A stretch of DNA of 64,000 nt from CPC320 sp002336405 (GCA_949372595.1 CASIAN010000009.1:62001-126000), one strand, 5' to 3'; positions 17,186 through 26,558 are shown, numbered from the stretch's first letter. The notes: a model not told the origin generated them from the sequence alone. Translations and numbers: made by a program.

Positions 17186-18806
17186 TTTGGTGCAAGCCAC
17201 ACGGCGTTATTTCGATATTTGGTCTGCCGGCGTTTTCACGATTACTTTGATCTTGTTCGCGCCGGTGATTTCGCTGATCGTGCTGAGTTTTGGCGACAGT
17301 GACGGCCTGTGGTCGCATTTGTTCGACACGGTCTTGGCCAGATATATCCTGACCACGCTGGCACTGATGGTGGGCGTCTCTTTGGTGACGCTGGTGTTCG
17401 GGGTCACAACAGCTTGGATTGTTGCCGCCTATAAGTTCCGCTTCTCGCGTGTCCTTGATATGATTATTCTTCTGCCCATCGCCTGCCCGGCCTATCTGGT
17501 TGCCTATGCTTATACCGATTTTTTCGAATATGCCGGGCCGGTACAGGGGATGCTGCGCAGCTTGTTTGACTGGCAATCGCCGCGTGAGTATTATTTCCCC
17601 GAGATAAGATCGCTTGGCGGCGCGGTTTTTGTGCTGTCGTCGGTGCTATACCCCTATGTGTACCTTTTGGCGCGCACCGCTTTTCGTCAGATCCCGGCAA
17701 GCTTTTACGAAGTCTCGTCAATTTATGATCGCAACACTTTCTGGACGATCAGCCTACCGCTGGCGCGCCCGGCTATTGTGGCCGGTCTGGCCTTGGTCGG
17801 AATGGAGGTGGTGTCAGATTTTGGCACGGTTGAGTTCTTTTCGCTGCAGACGCTAACCTTGGGTATTTTCAACGTTTGGATTGGGATGAACAACATCACC
17901 GCCGCTGCCCAAATCGCAACTTTTACATTTATTTTCATCATACTTCTTTTGTTTACCGAGCTTTATTCACGGGCGCAGAAACGCTTTAACGACACCAGTT
18001 CGCGTCAGCGTAATCAGCAACCCAAATGTCTTACCGGGTTACCTGCACTGTTGTGCATCTGTTTGTGTCTGGTTCCGGTTCTGTTTGGGTTTTTCATTCC
18101 CACAGGAATTTTACTGTGGAATGTGCTGCAATCGATCGACATGCTGGTATTTGCGGATGTATTTGAAGTGTTTCAGAACACGCTGTTGGTATCGGGCCTT
18201 GGGGCGGGAATTATTATGCTGATATCGGTGCTGGTGGCGTGTACTTCGCAGATACAGGCCAGCAAGTTTTTACGACTTGCCGGCAATCTGTCGGCGACAG
18301 GATATGCCTTTCCTGGCACCATGCTGGCCATTGGTGTGCTGGTGTGTGTTGGTCTGTTTGACCGCTTTATGGTTGCAGTGATGAGCCCGTTTGGGGTGTT
18401 TCATCTCAGCGGGACATTGGCGGTCTTGTTGTTTGCCTACCTGGTGCGGTTTCAAGCGGTGGGCTATGGGGCTGTCGTTTCGGGTCTGACTAAAATATCG
18501 CCCAATGTGATACTGTGCAGCCGAACTTTGGGGATGAATGCCCAAAATACCATGCGCCGGGTGACGGTGCCACTGATCCGTAATTCGATCATTGCAGGTG
18601 GGGTGCTGGCGTTTGTTGATATTATGAAAGAACTGCCGATGACGTTGCTGTTGCGGCCGTTTGATTTTGAAACGCTGGCAACATACTCCTATCAATACGC
18701 GCATGATGAGTTGATGGAACAGGCGGCGCTGCCGGCGTTGCTGATTGTGCTGGTCGGGCTGATCCCAGTGGTTTTTCTCAACCGGATGCTGCGCAACACG
18801 TCTTAG
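17151..18806 (+). CDS. fbpB: Fe(3+) ABC transporter permease
   Basis: Inner-membrane permease of the ferric-iron importer, about 551 residues. Two tandem BPD_transp_1 halves of about six helices each are visible. Each has its EAA-type coupling loop: LPLARPAIVAGLALVG (first half) and VPLIRNSIIAGGVLAFVD (second half), near MKELPMT. The start is uncertain: ATG 17151 lies inside fbpA, and GTG 17190 just after the fbpA stop would also give a reasonable N-terminus. No FbpC ATP-binding gene follows; the next gene is mazG on the other strand. The ATPase must be encoded elsewhere or shared with another transporter. Confidence 0.92.
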   Translation: MHKKSLTGLVGNLVQATRRYFDIWSAGVFTITLILFAPVISLIVLSFGDSDGLWSHLFDTVLARYILTTLALMVGVSLVTLVFGVTTAWIVAAYKFRFSRVLDMIILLPIACPAYLVAYAYTDFFEYAGPVQGMLRSLFDWQSPREYYFPEIRSLGGAVFVLSSVLYPYVYLLARTAFRQIPASFYEVSSIYDRNTFWTISLPLARPAIVAGLALVGMEVVSDFGTVEFFSLQTLTLGIFNVWIGMNNITAAAQIATFTFIFIILLLFTELYSRAQKRFNDTSSRQRNQQPKCLTGLPALLCICLCLVPVLFGFFIPTGILLWNVLQSIDMLVFADVFEVFQNTLLVSGLGAGIIMLISVLVACTSQIQASKFLRLAGNLSATGYAFPGTMLAIGVLVCVGLFDRFMVAVMSPFGVFHLSGTLAVLLFAYLVRFQAVGYGAVVSGLTKISPNVILCSRTLGMNAQNTMRRVTVPLIRNSIIAGGVLAFVDIMKELPMTLLLRPFDFETLATYSYQYAHDELMEQAALPALLIVLVGLIPVVFLNRMLRNTS

Positions 18807-18880
18807 AAGCAAGTCCCAGTATTATGGGCATTGCCGTCTTGGGGGCGCCTGGTGCCAAGTCTTTATGGGTTTTGGAAACT

Positions 18881-19720
18881 CTATGGTTCTGCTGTGGCAT
18901 TTTGGGCCTTATCAATGGCTTTGGCGTCATTCCATAGCCTGTCCATTTCTGCCAGATCAGATTGATCGGGGCGCTTGCCCAGCTGGGCCAAGGCCCTTTC
19001 AATATGGGCGAACCGACGGGTGAACTTAGCATTGGCACCGCGCAGGGCGGTCTCGGGATCAACGCCGAGATGGCGCGCCAGATTGGCCATCACAAACAAT
19101 AAATCGCCAAACTCTTCCTCAATCTCGTCGGCACCCAATTGGTCACGTGCCTCTACTAGTTCGTGCGATTCCTCCAGCAATTTGTCCAGAACCTGATCTG
19201 TCTGGGGCCAATCAAAGCCAACCCTTGCTGCACGATTTTGCAATTTGACTGCCCGCATTAATGCCGGCAAGCCAAGCGCCACATCATCCAGGACCCCTTT
19301 GCGAGCTTTCGCGGCACGCTCGGTGGCTTTGATTTTTTCCCAATCGACGGTCTGCTGAGCGGAAGATTTTTTGCGACTATCGGTCCCAAATACATGCGGG
19401 TGTCGCGCCACCATTTTGTCGCCAATGGTATTTGCAACATCCTCAAAACTGAACAGGGACGCCTCATGGGCCATTTGCGTGTGATAGACGGTCTGTAACA
19501 GTAAATCACCCAATTCGTCCTTCAAATCGTCCCAGTTTTGCCGGGTGATTGCATCGGCGACCTCATAGGCTTCCTCAATCGTATAGGGGGCGATTGAGGC
19601 GAAATCTTGTTCAATATCCCATGGGCAGCCATGCTGTGGGTCGCGCAATGCGCGCATGATTTCCAACAGTCGCGGCAGGCCGCCATTTGGGTTTTCGATT
19701 AAATCTTTGTTGTGGGCCAT
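18881..19720 (-). CDS. mazG: Nucleoside triphosphate pyrophosphohydrolase MazG
   Basis: Hydrolyses NTPs/dNTPs to NMP and PPi, housekeeping of the nucleotide pool. 279 residues, close to E. coli MazG. Two MazG domains are visible, each with the EExxE-type metal motif: YTIEEAYEVADAI with ELGDLLLQ in the N-terminal half, and EIEEEFGDLLFV in the C-terminal half. The N-terminal GCPWDIEQ motif is typical. I chose ATG 19720 because the protein then starts just before the family N-terminus; the open frame extends much further upstream but without homology. Convergent with fbpB, divergent from the M20 amidohydrolase (63 bp between starts). Confidence 0.95.
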   Translation of the reverse strand: MAHNKDLIENPNGGLPRLLEIMRALRDPQHGCPWDIEQDFASIAPYTIEEAYEVADAITRQNWDDLKDELGDLLLQTVYHTQMAHEASLFSFEDVANTIGDKMVARHPHVFGTDSRKKSSAQQTVDWEKIKATERAAKARKGVLDDVALGLPALMRAVKLQNRAARVGFDWPQTDQVLDKLLEESHELVEARDQLGADEIEEEFGDLLFVMANLARHLGVDPETALRGANAKFTRRFAHIERALAQLGKRPDQSDLAEMDRLWNDAKAIDKAQNATAEP

Positions 19721-19783
19721 TGCACCGCTCTGCGAGTTGGGGTCTGATGCAATTTGAACAGTTGAGATGGAGAAGTCCAGCAG

Positions 19784-20947
19784 ATGGCGGTGATAAACAG
19801 AATAGCTTGCTTTGCAGATGATATGACCGCATGGCGCCGTCATTTGCACCAACATCCCGAACTTGGAACAGCGTGTCATGATACTGCTGATTTCGTGGTG
19901 GACCGGCTGCGTGAGTTTGGCATCACCGACATTCACCGTGGCTTTGCAACCACCGGACTGGTGGCACTGATTGAAGGGCAGGGACCGGGGCCAACCCTCG
20001 GCCTGCGCGCGGATATGGACGGGTTGCCAATCGAAGAGGCCAGTGGCGTCAACTGGGCCTCGACACGGCCCGGGAAAATGCATGCCTGTGGCCATGATGG
20101 TCATACCACAATGCTATTGGGGGCGGCGAAATACCTTGCTGAAACGCGCAATTTTTCGGGCCGTGTCGCGTTGATTTTCCAGCCCGCAGAAGAGACGGGT
20201 GGCGGTGCGGAAATCATGGTTAAAGAGGGCATTCTTGACCAGTTTGATATCAAAGAGCTCTATGCGCTGCACAATGCGCCCGGGCCCGAGGTTGGCCGGT
20301 TTTATACCACCGACGGCCCGTTGATGGCCGCGGTGGATACGTTTGACATTCACATCACCGGGCAAGGGGGGCACGGCGCCTATCCCCAAGATACACGCGA
20401 CCCTGTGATTGCGACCGCATCTATGGTGATGGCGCTGCAAAGCATTGTCAGTCGCAATCATTTTGCCTGTGATGATCTTGTGGTCTCGGTGACGCAAATC
20501 CATACTGGCAGTGCCGATAATATCATTCCTGAGACCGCCTATATTAATGGCACCGTGCGCACGTTTGATAAAGCGGTGCAAGCTATGGTGATGGCACGCA
20601 TGCCGCAGATCGTTGCGGGGCAGGCGGCAAGCTTTGGGGTCGAGGCGGAATTGGTCTATACGCAAGGCTATCCTGCGACCATCAACGATGCCGAAAAGAC
20701 CGCGTTTGCGGTCAGGGTGGCGCGGGATGTGGTCGGAGACGACAAGGTAGATGCACCAAGTGGCCGGGAAATGGGCGCGGAAGATTTCTCGTTCATGCTA
20801 AATCGACGCCCTGGATGTTATTTGTTTTTAACGCAGGGTGAAAGTGCTGGGCTGCATCACCCCAGTTACGACTTTAATGATGATGTGGCACCGATCGGCG
20901 CGTCGTTTTTCGCCCGTATTGTGGAAACCGCGCAACCGGTAAAGTGA
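19784..20947 (+). CDS. M20 family amidohydrolase (aminoacylase/hippurate hydrolase type)
   Basis: 387 residues of the M20D group. Landmarks are the N-terminal RRHLHQHPELG, the metal motif HACGHDGHTTMLLGAAK (about 106-122), the catalytic Glu pair in PAEETGGG, GGHGAYPQ in the dimerisation domain and MGAEDFSFML near the C-terminus. Such enzymes cleave N-acyl amino acids or related amides in the cytoplasm. Agmatinase follows after 53 bp on the same strand, so an arginine/polyamine-derived amide substrate is conceivable but not shown. Confidence 0.92.
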   Translation: MAVINRIACFADDMTAWRRHLHQHPELGTACHDTADFVVDRLREFGITDIHRGFATTGLVALIEGQGPGPTLGLRADMDGLPIEEASGVNWASTRPGKMHACGHDGHTTMLLGAAKYLAETRNFSGRVALIFQPAEETGGGAEIMVKEGILDQFDIKELYALHNAPGPEVGRFYTTDGPLMAAVDTFDIHITGQGGHGAYPQDTRDPVIATASMVMALQSIVSRNHFACDDLVVSVTQIHTGSADNIIPETAYINGTVRTFDKAVQAMVMARMPQIVAGQAASFGVEAELVYTQGYPATINDAEKTAFAVRVARDVVGDDKVDAPSGREMGAEDFSFMLNRRPGCYLFLTQGESAGLHHPSYDFNDDVAPIGASFFARIVETAQPVK

Positions 20948-21000
20948 AGGTCGGTCGCGCAAGCGCGCGTGGGCAAAACAAGATAAATTGAGAGAATGGT

Positions 21001-21963
21001 ATGGCACTGGAAGACGCGAAAACCCAAGTTGATCATGCTTTTACCCGAGTGGAACGGCGCGGGTTAAGTTTTGAAAACGCCTTTGGCGGTGCGACCTCCT
21101 TTTTGCGCCGGCGCTACAGCAAGGACTTGTCTGGCGTCGATCTGGCGGTCACTGGCGTGCCATTTGATCAAGCGGTGACCAATCGGCCTGGCACCCGCCT
21201 GGGTCCCCGAGCAATCCGCGAGGCCAGCGCGCTGCAAACCTATGATCCGCCCTATGGGTGGGGCTTTGATCCCATGAGCGCGTTTGATATCGTCGATTAT
21301 GGTGATCTGGCGTTTGATTATGCCAAGACCAGTGACTTTCCCGACGCCTTGACCGCGCATATCAAAACCATTCTTCAAGCAGGCGCCGCCAGTCTTGTGC
21401 TGGGGGGGGATCATTTCATTTCGTTTCCGATACTGCGCGCCTATGCCGAAAAATACGGACCTGTGTCGCTGTTGCAGTTTGACGCCCATTCCGACACTTG
21501 GCCCGATGACGATATGGCGCGGATTGATCACGGGACGATGTTTTACAAAGCGGTTAAGCTGGGTCTTATCGATCCTGCCACTTCGGTACAGGTCGGTATA
21601 CGCACCGAAAATGCTGATACTTTGGGGATCAATACGCTTGACGCGCGGACGGTGCATGAAACCGGGCCACTGGCGACTGCGGCTAAAATCAAACAGATCA
21701 TCGGCGCGCGCCCGACCTATCTCAGCTTTGACATCGACTGTCTTGACCCGGCCTATGCCCCGGGCACGGGTACCCCTGTTTGGGGCGGGCTGACCAGTGC
21801 GCAGGTGGCGATTATTCTGCGCGAGCTGGCTGGGATTAACGTGGTGGGGGCGGATGTGGTTGAGGTGTCGCCCCCCTATGATCCCGCGGGCATTACTGCG
21901 GTGGCAGGGGCGCATGTGGCGATGGAACTGATCTGTCTGTGGGGGTGGACAAGGCGCGGCTGA
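21001..21963 (+). CDS. speB: Agmatinase / ureohydrolase-family enzyme
   Basis: Ureohydrolases of this group convert agmatine to putrescine and urea. 320 residues, usual length. The two-manganese site is complete: GGDHFISFP (His ligand), DAHSDTW (Asp and His ligands) and SFDIDCLDPAYAPGTGTP (two Asp). GTRLGPRAIR near residue 60 is also typical. The loop after DAHSDTW is agmatinase-like rather than arginase-like, but guanidinobutyrase or guanidinopropionase cannot be excluded. It follows the M20 amidohydrolase gene by 53 bp. Confidence 0.9.
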   Translation: MALEDAKTQVDHAFTRVERRGLSFENAFGGATSFLRRRYSKDLSGVDLAVTGVPFDQAVTNRPGTRLGPRAIREASALQTYDPPYGWGFDPMSAFDIVDYGDLAFDYAKTSDFPDALTAHIKTILQAGAASLVLGGDHFISFPILRAYAEKYGPVSLLQFDAHSDTWPDDDMARIDHGTMFYKAVKLGLIDPATSVQVGIRTENADTLGINTLDARTVHETGPLATAAKIKQIIGARPTYLSFDIDCLDPAYAPGTGTPVWGGLTSAQVAIILRELAGINVVGADVVEVSPPYDPAGITAVAGAHVAMELICLWGWTRRG

Positions 21964-22023
21964 TTGCAGCGTTGAAGCGCGTTCGGCATGACAAAGATTG
22001 CATAATATGTGAGGTTTTGACAT

Positions 22024-22063
22024 CCCGAAATGTCCCTTTTGTTTAGGCCCGAATGTCCTTTTG
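22024..22063. repeat. Imperfect tandem repeat in an intergenic stretch
   Basis: CCCGAAATGTCCCTTTTG (22024-22041) recurs as CCCGAATGTCCTTTTG (22048-22063) after a 6-nt spacer, differing by two missing bases. It lies between agmatinase and the truncated GNAT gene. It may be a decayed duplication or a binding-site pair; no function is known. Confidence 0.6.
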
Positions 22064-22125
22064 CCAAAACGATTGGGCGGCTTGGTTTTGGGGGATTTGT
22101 CTGATCGTTCACACACCGAGAATTT

Positions 22126-22464
22126 TTAAAACAACGCTTGTGCTGCCCCCGTGCCAGCCCCCGTGCGGCAAAATTGTCTTAAAACAAAAAACTGTTCCAT
22201 GTCATAGGCTTCATGGGCCAGTCTGGGTGCGATAGCAAAGCCGGCAGGCTCGGTTCTAGCGCAGAGTATGAATGTGAAAAGGTCTGGGTCTGTCCAGATT
22301 TCCTGATGGTCTTTTATAGCTGGAACTACCCCATTTGGTGAGAGTGTGCAGTCTATAAAAGCGCTGAAATTATATGAATAAAACGGCTCGAACTTGGCCG
22401 AAAAATCCCTGTCTTGCTGTTTGGCTGCGACTGGTTCTAATATTTGACACTGCCCTTTGGTCAA
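22126..22464 (-). pseudogene. Truncated GNAT acetyltransferase
   Basis: 112 residues that match the first two thirds of a GNAT enzyme: an N-terminal ILEPVAA strand, a YSYNFSAF segment, IWTDPDLFTFILCARTEPAGFA (beta2-beta3) and YDMEQFFVLRQFCRTGAGTGAA, the acetyl-CoA loop. It stops at AALF right after the loop, where a GNAT needs another 40-50 residues. The DNA beyond the stop does not continue the domain in any frame I read. It shares ATGA with the stop of the DMT exporter gene, so it was probably translationally coupled to it. Most likely a gene that has lost its 3' end; a functional short protein is unlikely. Confidence 0.65.
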
Positions 22465-23411
22465 ATAGCGCTTTTAAATTGGCGATACTTTTGGGAAATA
22501 CGACCAAGCATCCGGCCGTCAGTGATCCCCAGACCAAGCGCAATAAACCCAAACCCATAGATTGCGTCTCGCTCGACCCTCTCGCCCAGAAATGTACTGC
22601 TCAGCGCGATTGTGACCGGCGGTATCAACAGTGTGACCAGCATTAAATTTGCCGACCCCGCACGGCGTAAAATTTCAAAATAAAGTATATAGGCTAGGGC
22701 TGTTGATAACAATGATAACGCAATCAAGCTGGTCCACACCTCGGCAGCCAACGATACAGAGGGCGCACCTTCGATAAAAAACACAATCGGTGCCAACAAG
22801 ACTGTGCTGCCGAGCAGCATGCCAAAGGCGTTCAGAATCGGTGGCTGGGCTGATAAGTGCCGTTTTGCCCAAACGCCCGCCAACGCATAGGACAGGCCGG
22901 CTGTCAAAACCGCCAACTGGCCAAGGTTGCGCGGGTCAAAATCGGTAAGCGCCTCAATTCCCATAATGAAGGCAACGCCAAATAATCCGCATAGAGCGCC
23001 CATTAACTTTTGTGGTGTCAGGGGCTCGTCGCTTAGAAAAATTGCGGCAACAACAGCGCCAAAAACAGCCGTTGTTCCGTTTAATATCGCCGCGAGGCTA
23101 CTGCCAATATGGGTTTGACCCCATAAGATTAAAGAAAATGGTATCGCATTGTTAAGCGCACCCATAATACCAAAACATATCCAGACATGTGGGGAGCGGG
23201 GCATTTTGACCCCTTTGAGCCAGAGCACGATCCATAGAGCGGGCACCGCCCAGCCGACGCGGTGCAGGGCAACTGTCACAGACGGCACATTCTCAAGGGC
23301 GATTTGGCCAAAAAAGAAAGCGCCGCCCCATACCAAAGCAAGGCTGCATAAAAGCAATGCCGAAATCAGGTTAATTTTTGGTGGGCTTTGTGTCTCGTTC
23401 ATAAGGGTCAT
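22461..23411 (-). CDS. DMT superfamily (EamA) transporter
   Basis: About 316 residues with ten membrane helices in two EamA repeats (about 20-150 and 165-300). Family-typical residues include ALVWGGAFF in helix 1 and SSTFLGERVERD near the end of the second repeat. These permeases export amino acids, metabolites or drugs; the substrate cannot be read from sequence. The start is ATG 23411 or 23402, as the open frame upstream lacks membrane character. It overlaps the downstream truncated GNAT gene by 4 bp (ATGA) and is divergent from prfA. Confidence 0.88.
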   Translation of the reverse strand: MTLMNETQSPPKINLISALLLCSLALVWGGAFFFGQIALENVPSVTVALHRVGWAVPALWIVLWLKGVKMPRSPHVWICFGIMGALNNAIPFSLILWGQTHIGSSLAAILNGTTAVFGAVVAAIFLSDEPLTPQKLMGALCGLFGVAFIMGIEALTDFDPRNLGQLAVLTAGLSYALAGVWAKRHLSAQPPILNAFGMLLGSTVLLAPIVFFIEGAPSVSLAAEVWTSLIALSLLSTALAYILYFEILRRAGSANLMLVTLLIPPVTIALSSTFLGERVERDAIYGFGFIALGLGITDGRMLGRISQKYRQFKSAI

Positions 23412-23690
23412 TCTCACAGAAATACTGTCTTGGCGACCCGTTTCCTGTCCAAAATTAGGTCTCTGTGCTGGCTGGCTGTTCTGTTGCGTGACCGGTTGGG
23501 TGCTTTGTGAATACGGCGTGTAAGATCGCTTTTTCGTAAACACCCTTTTAGAAAAACGAACCTTTGGGATACATAGCAGCCTAGTGGTCAAAGAACTTTG
23601 CGAGGGCTGCAGCCTGTTTCAGCGCTCGATGAGGGCGGCATCGTACAAACTGGCACTTGACCAAATCCCGTCAATGGGGGAAGGAAGCTT

Positions 23691-24743
23691 ATGATCCCTG
23701 ATGATAGATTAGAACAGATCGTTCAGCGCTTTCAATTTCTTGAGGCCAAGATGAACGAAGGCGCGTCTGGCGATCAAATTGCCAGTCTGGGGCGCGAGTA
23801 TTCTGAACTGCGCCCCGTGGTTGAACAGATTGCCGCCTATCGGCAATTGTCCGAGGATCTTGCCGAGGCGCAAGAGATGCTGGCCGATCCCGACATGCGT
23901 GCGCTTGCCGAAGAGGAACTGCCGCTGCTGAAGGCCCGGTTTCCCGATGCCGAGCGGGCGCTCCAATTGACGCTGTTGCCGAAAGATGCTGCCGATGCAC
24001 GCGCGGCGATGATTGAAATACGCCCCGGAACTGGTGGCGATGAGGCCGCGCTTTTTGCTGGTGACTTGCTGCGTATGTATCAACGTCACGCTGAGACGAA
24101 CGGATGGCGCTTTGATATTATCCAAGAAAATCAGACAGAACTGGGCGGGGTTAAAGAGGTGGTGGCCCATGTTAAGGGTGAGGGGGTGTTTGCCCGATTG
24201 AAATACGAATCCGGTGTCCACCGCGTACAGCGAGTGCCAACCACAGAAAGCGGCGGCCGCATCCATACCAGCGCCGCAACCGTGGCAGTTTTGCCCGAAG
24301 CCGAGGATGTCGATGTCGAGATTGCCTCCGGTGACCTGCGCATCGATACCATGCGCAGTTCTGGCGCAGGTGGCCAACATGTCAACACCACCGATTCAGC
24401 AGTGCGGATTACCCATCTTCCAACTGGGCTGGTGGTGACCTCATCGGAAAAATCCCAACACCGCAATCGCGAGATTGCAATGCAGGTTCTCAAAGCGCGA
24501 CTGTTTGATCTTGAACGCCAACGGGTTGATGATGCGCGGTCAGCGGACCGTAAATCGCAAGTGGGGTCCGGTGATCGCAGTGAACGCATTCGCACTTATA
24601 ATTTCCCACAGGGCCGGATGACCGACCACCGTATTAATCTGACACTGTACAAGCTGGATCAGGTAATGGCTGGTGATCTGGATGAAACGATCAATGCATT
24701 GACCGCAGACGCACAGGCCCGACAATTGGCCGAGATGGAATAG
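23691..24743 (+). CDS. prfA: Peptide chain release factor 1
   Basis: Recognises UAA and UAG and triggers peptide release. 350 residues. The GGQHVN catalytic motif (about 224-229, in SSGAGGQHVNTTDSA) is present. The stop-codon discriminator corresponds to PTT in RVPTTESGGRIHTS, where E. coli RF1 has PAT. GTGGDEAALFAGDL marks the PCRF domain. GGAAGG lies 6-8 nt before the ATG. The Gln of GGQ is the substrate of PrmC, whose gene overlaps the prfA stop by 1 bp. This is the conserved prfA-prmC pair. Confidence 0.98.
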   Translation: MIPDDRLEQIVQRFQFLEAKMNEGASGDQIASLGREYSELRPVVEQIAAYRQLSEDLAEAQEMLADPDMRALAEEELPLLKARFPDAERALQLTLLPKDAADARAAMIEIRPGTGGDEAALFAGDLLRMYQRHAETNGWRFDIIQENQTELGGVKEVVAHVKGEGVFARLKYESGVHRVQRVPTTESGGRIHTSAATVAVLPEAEDVDVEIASGDLRIDTMRSSGAGGQHVNTTDSAVRITHLPTGLVVTSSEKSQHRNREIAMQVLKARLFDLERQRVDDARSADRKSQVGSGDRSERIRTYNFPQGRMTDHRINLTLYKLDQVMAGDLDETINALTADAQARQLAEME

Positions 24744-25573
24744 TGACCGTCTTTGAGGCGGTGGCAAACTCAACCCATAGGCTGCGCGCCGCTGGCATAG
24801 ACAGCGCCGCGCGCGATGCGCGGGCCCTGGTTGCCTATGCGCTGGGGGTGGGCCCAGACCGCATCGTTTTGCTGGGGCCCGACCCGATTGATACTAGGGC
24901 GCAGGACCAGCTTTCAGGCTATGTGGAACGTCGTCTCCAACATGAGCCGGTCTCAAAGATTACGGGCTTGCGGCAGTTTTGGGGACGGGACTTTCATATT
25001 TCGAAAGCTGTGCTTGATCCCCGCCCTGAGACCGAGACGGTGATTGTTGAGGCGTTGAAATACCCCGCGAAAACGGTGCTGGATCTGGGCACTGGCTGTG
25101 GTGTTCTTGCGGTGACGCTGATGATGGAATGGCCAAAAGCGGAGGCGCTGGCCACCGATATTAGCCCCGCAGCGCTGGCCGTGGCCCGTGAAAATGCCGC
25201 CCGCTTTGATATCGGCGACAGACTTAGTTTTGCGCAAAGCAATTGGTTTGAGGGCGTGCAGGGTAGTTTTGATCTGATCGTGGCTAATCCCCCTTATATT
25301 GCGATGGACGAAATGGCGGGCCTTGATCGTGATGTGCGCGACTATGACCCCCATATCGCGCTATCACCCGGTGGCGATGGACTCGATCCGTACCGTGTGA
25401 TTGCGGCCTGTGTTCGTCGCCATCTGTCACCTGACGGCCGGCTTATTGTTGAAATTGGCTATCAGCAGGCGGTAGAGGTCATGCAATTATTTCAGAACGC
25501 TGGGTTGTCTGCGCTGCGTTGTCATGCGGATTTGGCTGGACGTGACCGGGTCATCTCGGCGCGTATCCAATAA
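24743..25573 (+). CDS. prmC: Release factor glutamine N5-methyltransferase
   Basis: Methylates the Gln of the GGQ motif in release factors using S-adenosylmethionine. 276 residues: N-terminal helical domain, then the Rossmann methyltransferase with motif I VLDLGTGCGVLAV (about 112-124) and the catalytic NPPYIA. The GTG start at 24743 shares its G with the prfA stop codon, indicating translational coupling to its substrate gene. Confidence 0.97.
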   Translation: MTVFEAVANSTHRLRAAGIDSAARDARALVAYALGVGPDRIVLLGPDPIDTRAQDQLSGYVERRLQHEPVSKITGLRQFWGRDFHISKAVLDPRPETETVIVEALKYPAKTVLDLGTGCGVLAVTLMMEWPKAEALATDISPAALAVARENAARFDIGDRLSFAQSNWFEGVQGSFDLIVANPPYIAMDEMAGLDRDVRDYDPHIALSPGGDGLDPYRVIAACVRRHLSPDGRLIVEIGYQQAVEVMQLFQNAGLSALRCHADLAGRDRVISARIQ

Positions 25574-25683
25574 ATTATGGTTGTTTAACTATGATTTCAC
25601 CTAATCTGTCTAATATCGCATGCGTTTGATACGTTTTACACTTGTGTCGATCTGCTTGGCGTGTTTATTAATAAGGGTCTGAA

Positions 25684-25702
25684 GCAAAGCGCTGTGCTTT
25701 GC
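25684..25702 (+). promoter_or_regulatory. Hairpin upstream of the DUF4167 gene
   Basis: GCAAAGC (25684-25690) and GCTTTGC (25696-25702) form a 7-bp stem with a 5-nt loop, about 95 bp before the proposed start. No T-run follows, so it is more likely a 5' leader structure than a terminator. Function unknown. Confidence 0.4.
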
Positions 25703-25797
25703 CAGACGTAAGCCCAAAAATAGTGTCGCCATACTGTTGAACAATGACGGATCAACGCAGCACTTTGGATAAAAAATCAAGGCTGGATTACTTACAT

Positions 25798-26499
25798 ATG
25801 AGATCTCCTAAACCTCGCTCGCGGTCGAAATCTAACCGTAACCGTTCTGTCGGCAACGTTGTCAATCGTGTCTTTGACAGTTCTGGACCTGAGGGAAAAG
25901 TGCGTGGAACGCCACAGCAGATTATCGAAAAATATAATCAGCTGGCGCGGGATGCCCAACTGGGCAACGACCGCGTAGCTGCTGAGAACTTTCAGCAACA
26001 CGCAGAGCACTATCTGCGTATGTTAAGCGAGGCGCAACGCGATCAGGATCAACGTCGCGAGCAGCAAGAGCGTGAAAATCGCGAGCGCCAGTCTGAGCGT
26101 GACCGCGAGCGGTCGAATCGTGATGTGGTGCGCCACGTGCCCGAGCAGTCAAGTTTTGACCCTGCCACCGCTCCCCAGCCGGACGTTTTTGATATGTCCG
26201 ATCACAGCCGTGATAATGGGTTGGTAGAGACCCCAGAGAGTTCTCAACAGTCCAGTATGCAGATCGTTGATCCGCTGGCCACGGTTGAGGCAAGTCAACC
26301 TGAGGTCGCGGAGGCGCCTGCTAAGGTGGTGAAGCCGCGCGCTCCGCGCAAGCCAAGAAAAAAACCCGTTCCCTCTAAAGTGCCGGCTGAACCAACCGCC
26401 GCTGCGCCTGCTTCTGATGCGCCAGCTCCGGATGCGCCAGCGGCAGACCCCGTGGTTGCTTCCGATCCCTCTCATGACACAGCCGCAGCGGCAGAGTAA
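25798..26499 (+). CDS. DUF4167 domain protein
   Basis: About 233 residues. The N-terminal basic patch (RSRSKSNRNRSVGN) and the segment VNRVFDSSGPEGKVRGTPQQ followed by QLARDAQLGNDRVAAENF define DUF4167, a family of alphaproteobacteria. A charged Arg/Gln/Glu-rich stretch (about 95-125) is probably helical. The tail is Ala/Pro-rich and low in complexity with a KPRKKP basic cluster. The composition suggests nucleic-acid or ribosome contact, but no function is established. I chose ATG 25798 because family members usually begin MRSxK; an upstream ATG at 25744 is in frame, and neither has a good ribosome-binding site. It follows prfA-prmC by 224 bp. Confidence 0.85.
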   Translation: MRSPKPRSRSKSNRNRSVGNVVNRVFDSSGPEGKVRGTPQQIIEKYNQLARDAQLGNDRVAAENFQQHAEHYLRMLSEAQRDQDQRREQQERENRERQSERDRERSNRDVVRHVPEQSSFDPATAPQPDVFDMSDHSRDNGLVETPESSQQSSMQIVDPLATVEASQPEVAEAPAKVVKPRAPRKPRKKPVPSKVPAEPTAAAPASDAPAPDAPAADPVVASDPSHDTAAAAE

Positions 26500-26558
26500 A
26501 CCTCGGCTCGAGTTCCTGATTTGATGTCGCTTGTTGCGCTGACACCCGTTTGTTGGTT

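Noticed and set aside
21064..22116. 350-codon open frame antisense to agmatinase
   Set aside because: Low-complexity basic translation, no motif; agmatinase is clear on the other strand.
23709..24380. 223-codon open frame antisense to prfA
   Set aside because: prfA is certain here; the antisense frame is a shadow without motifs.
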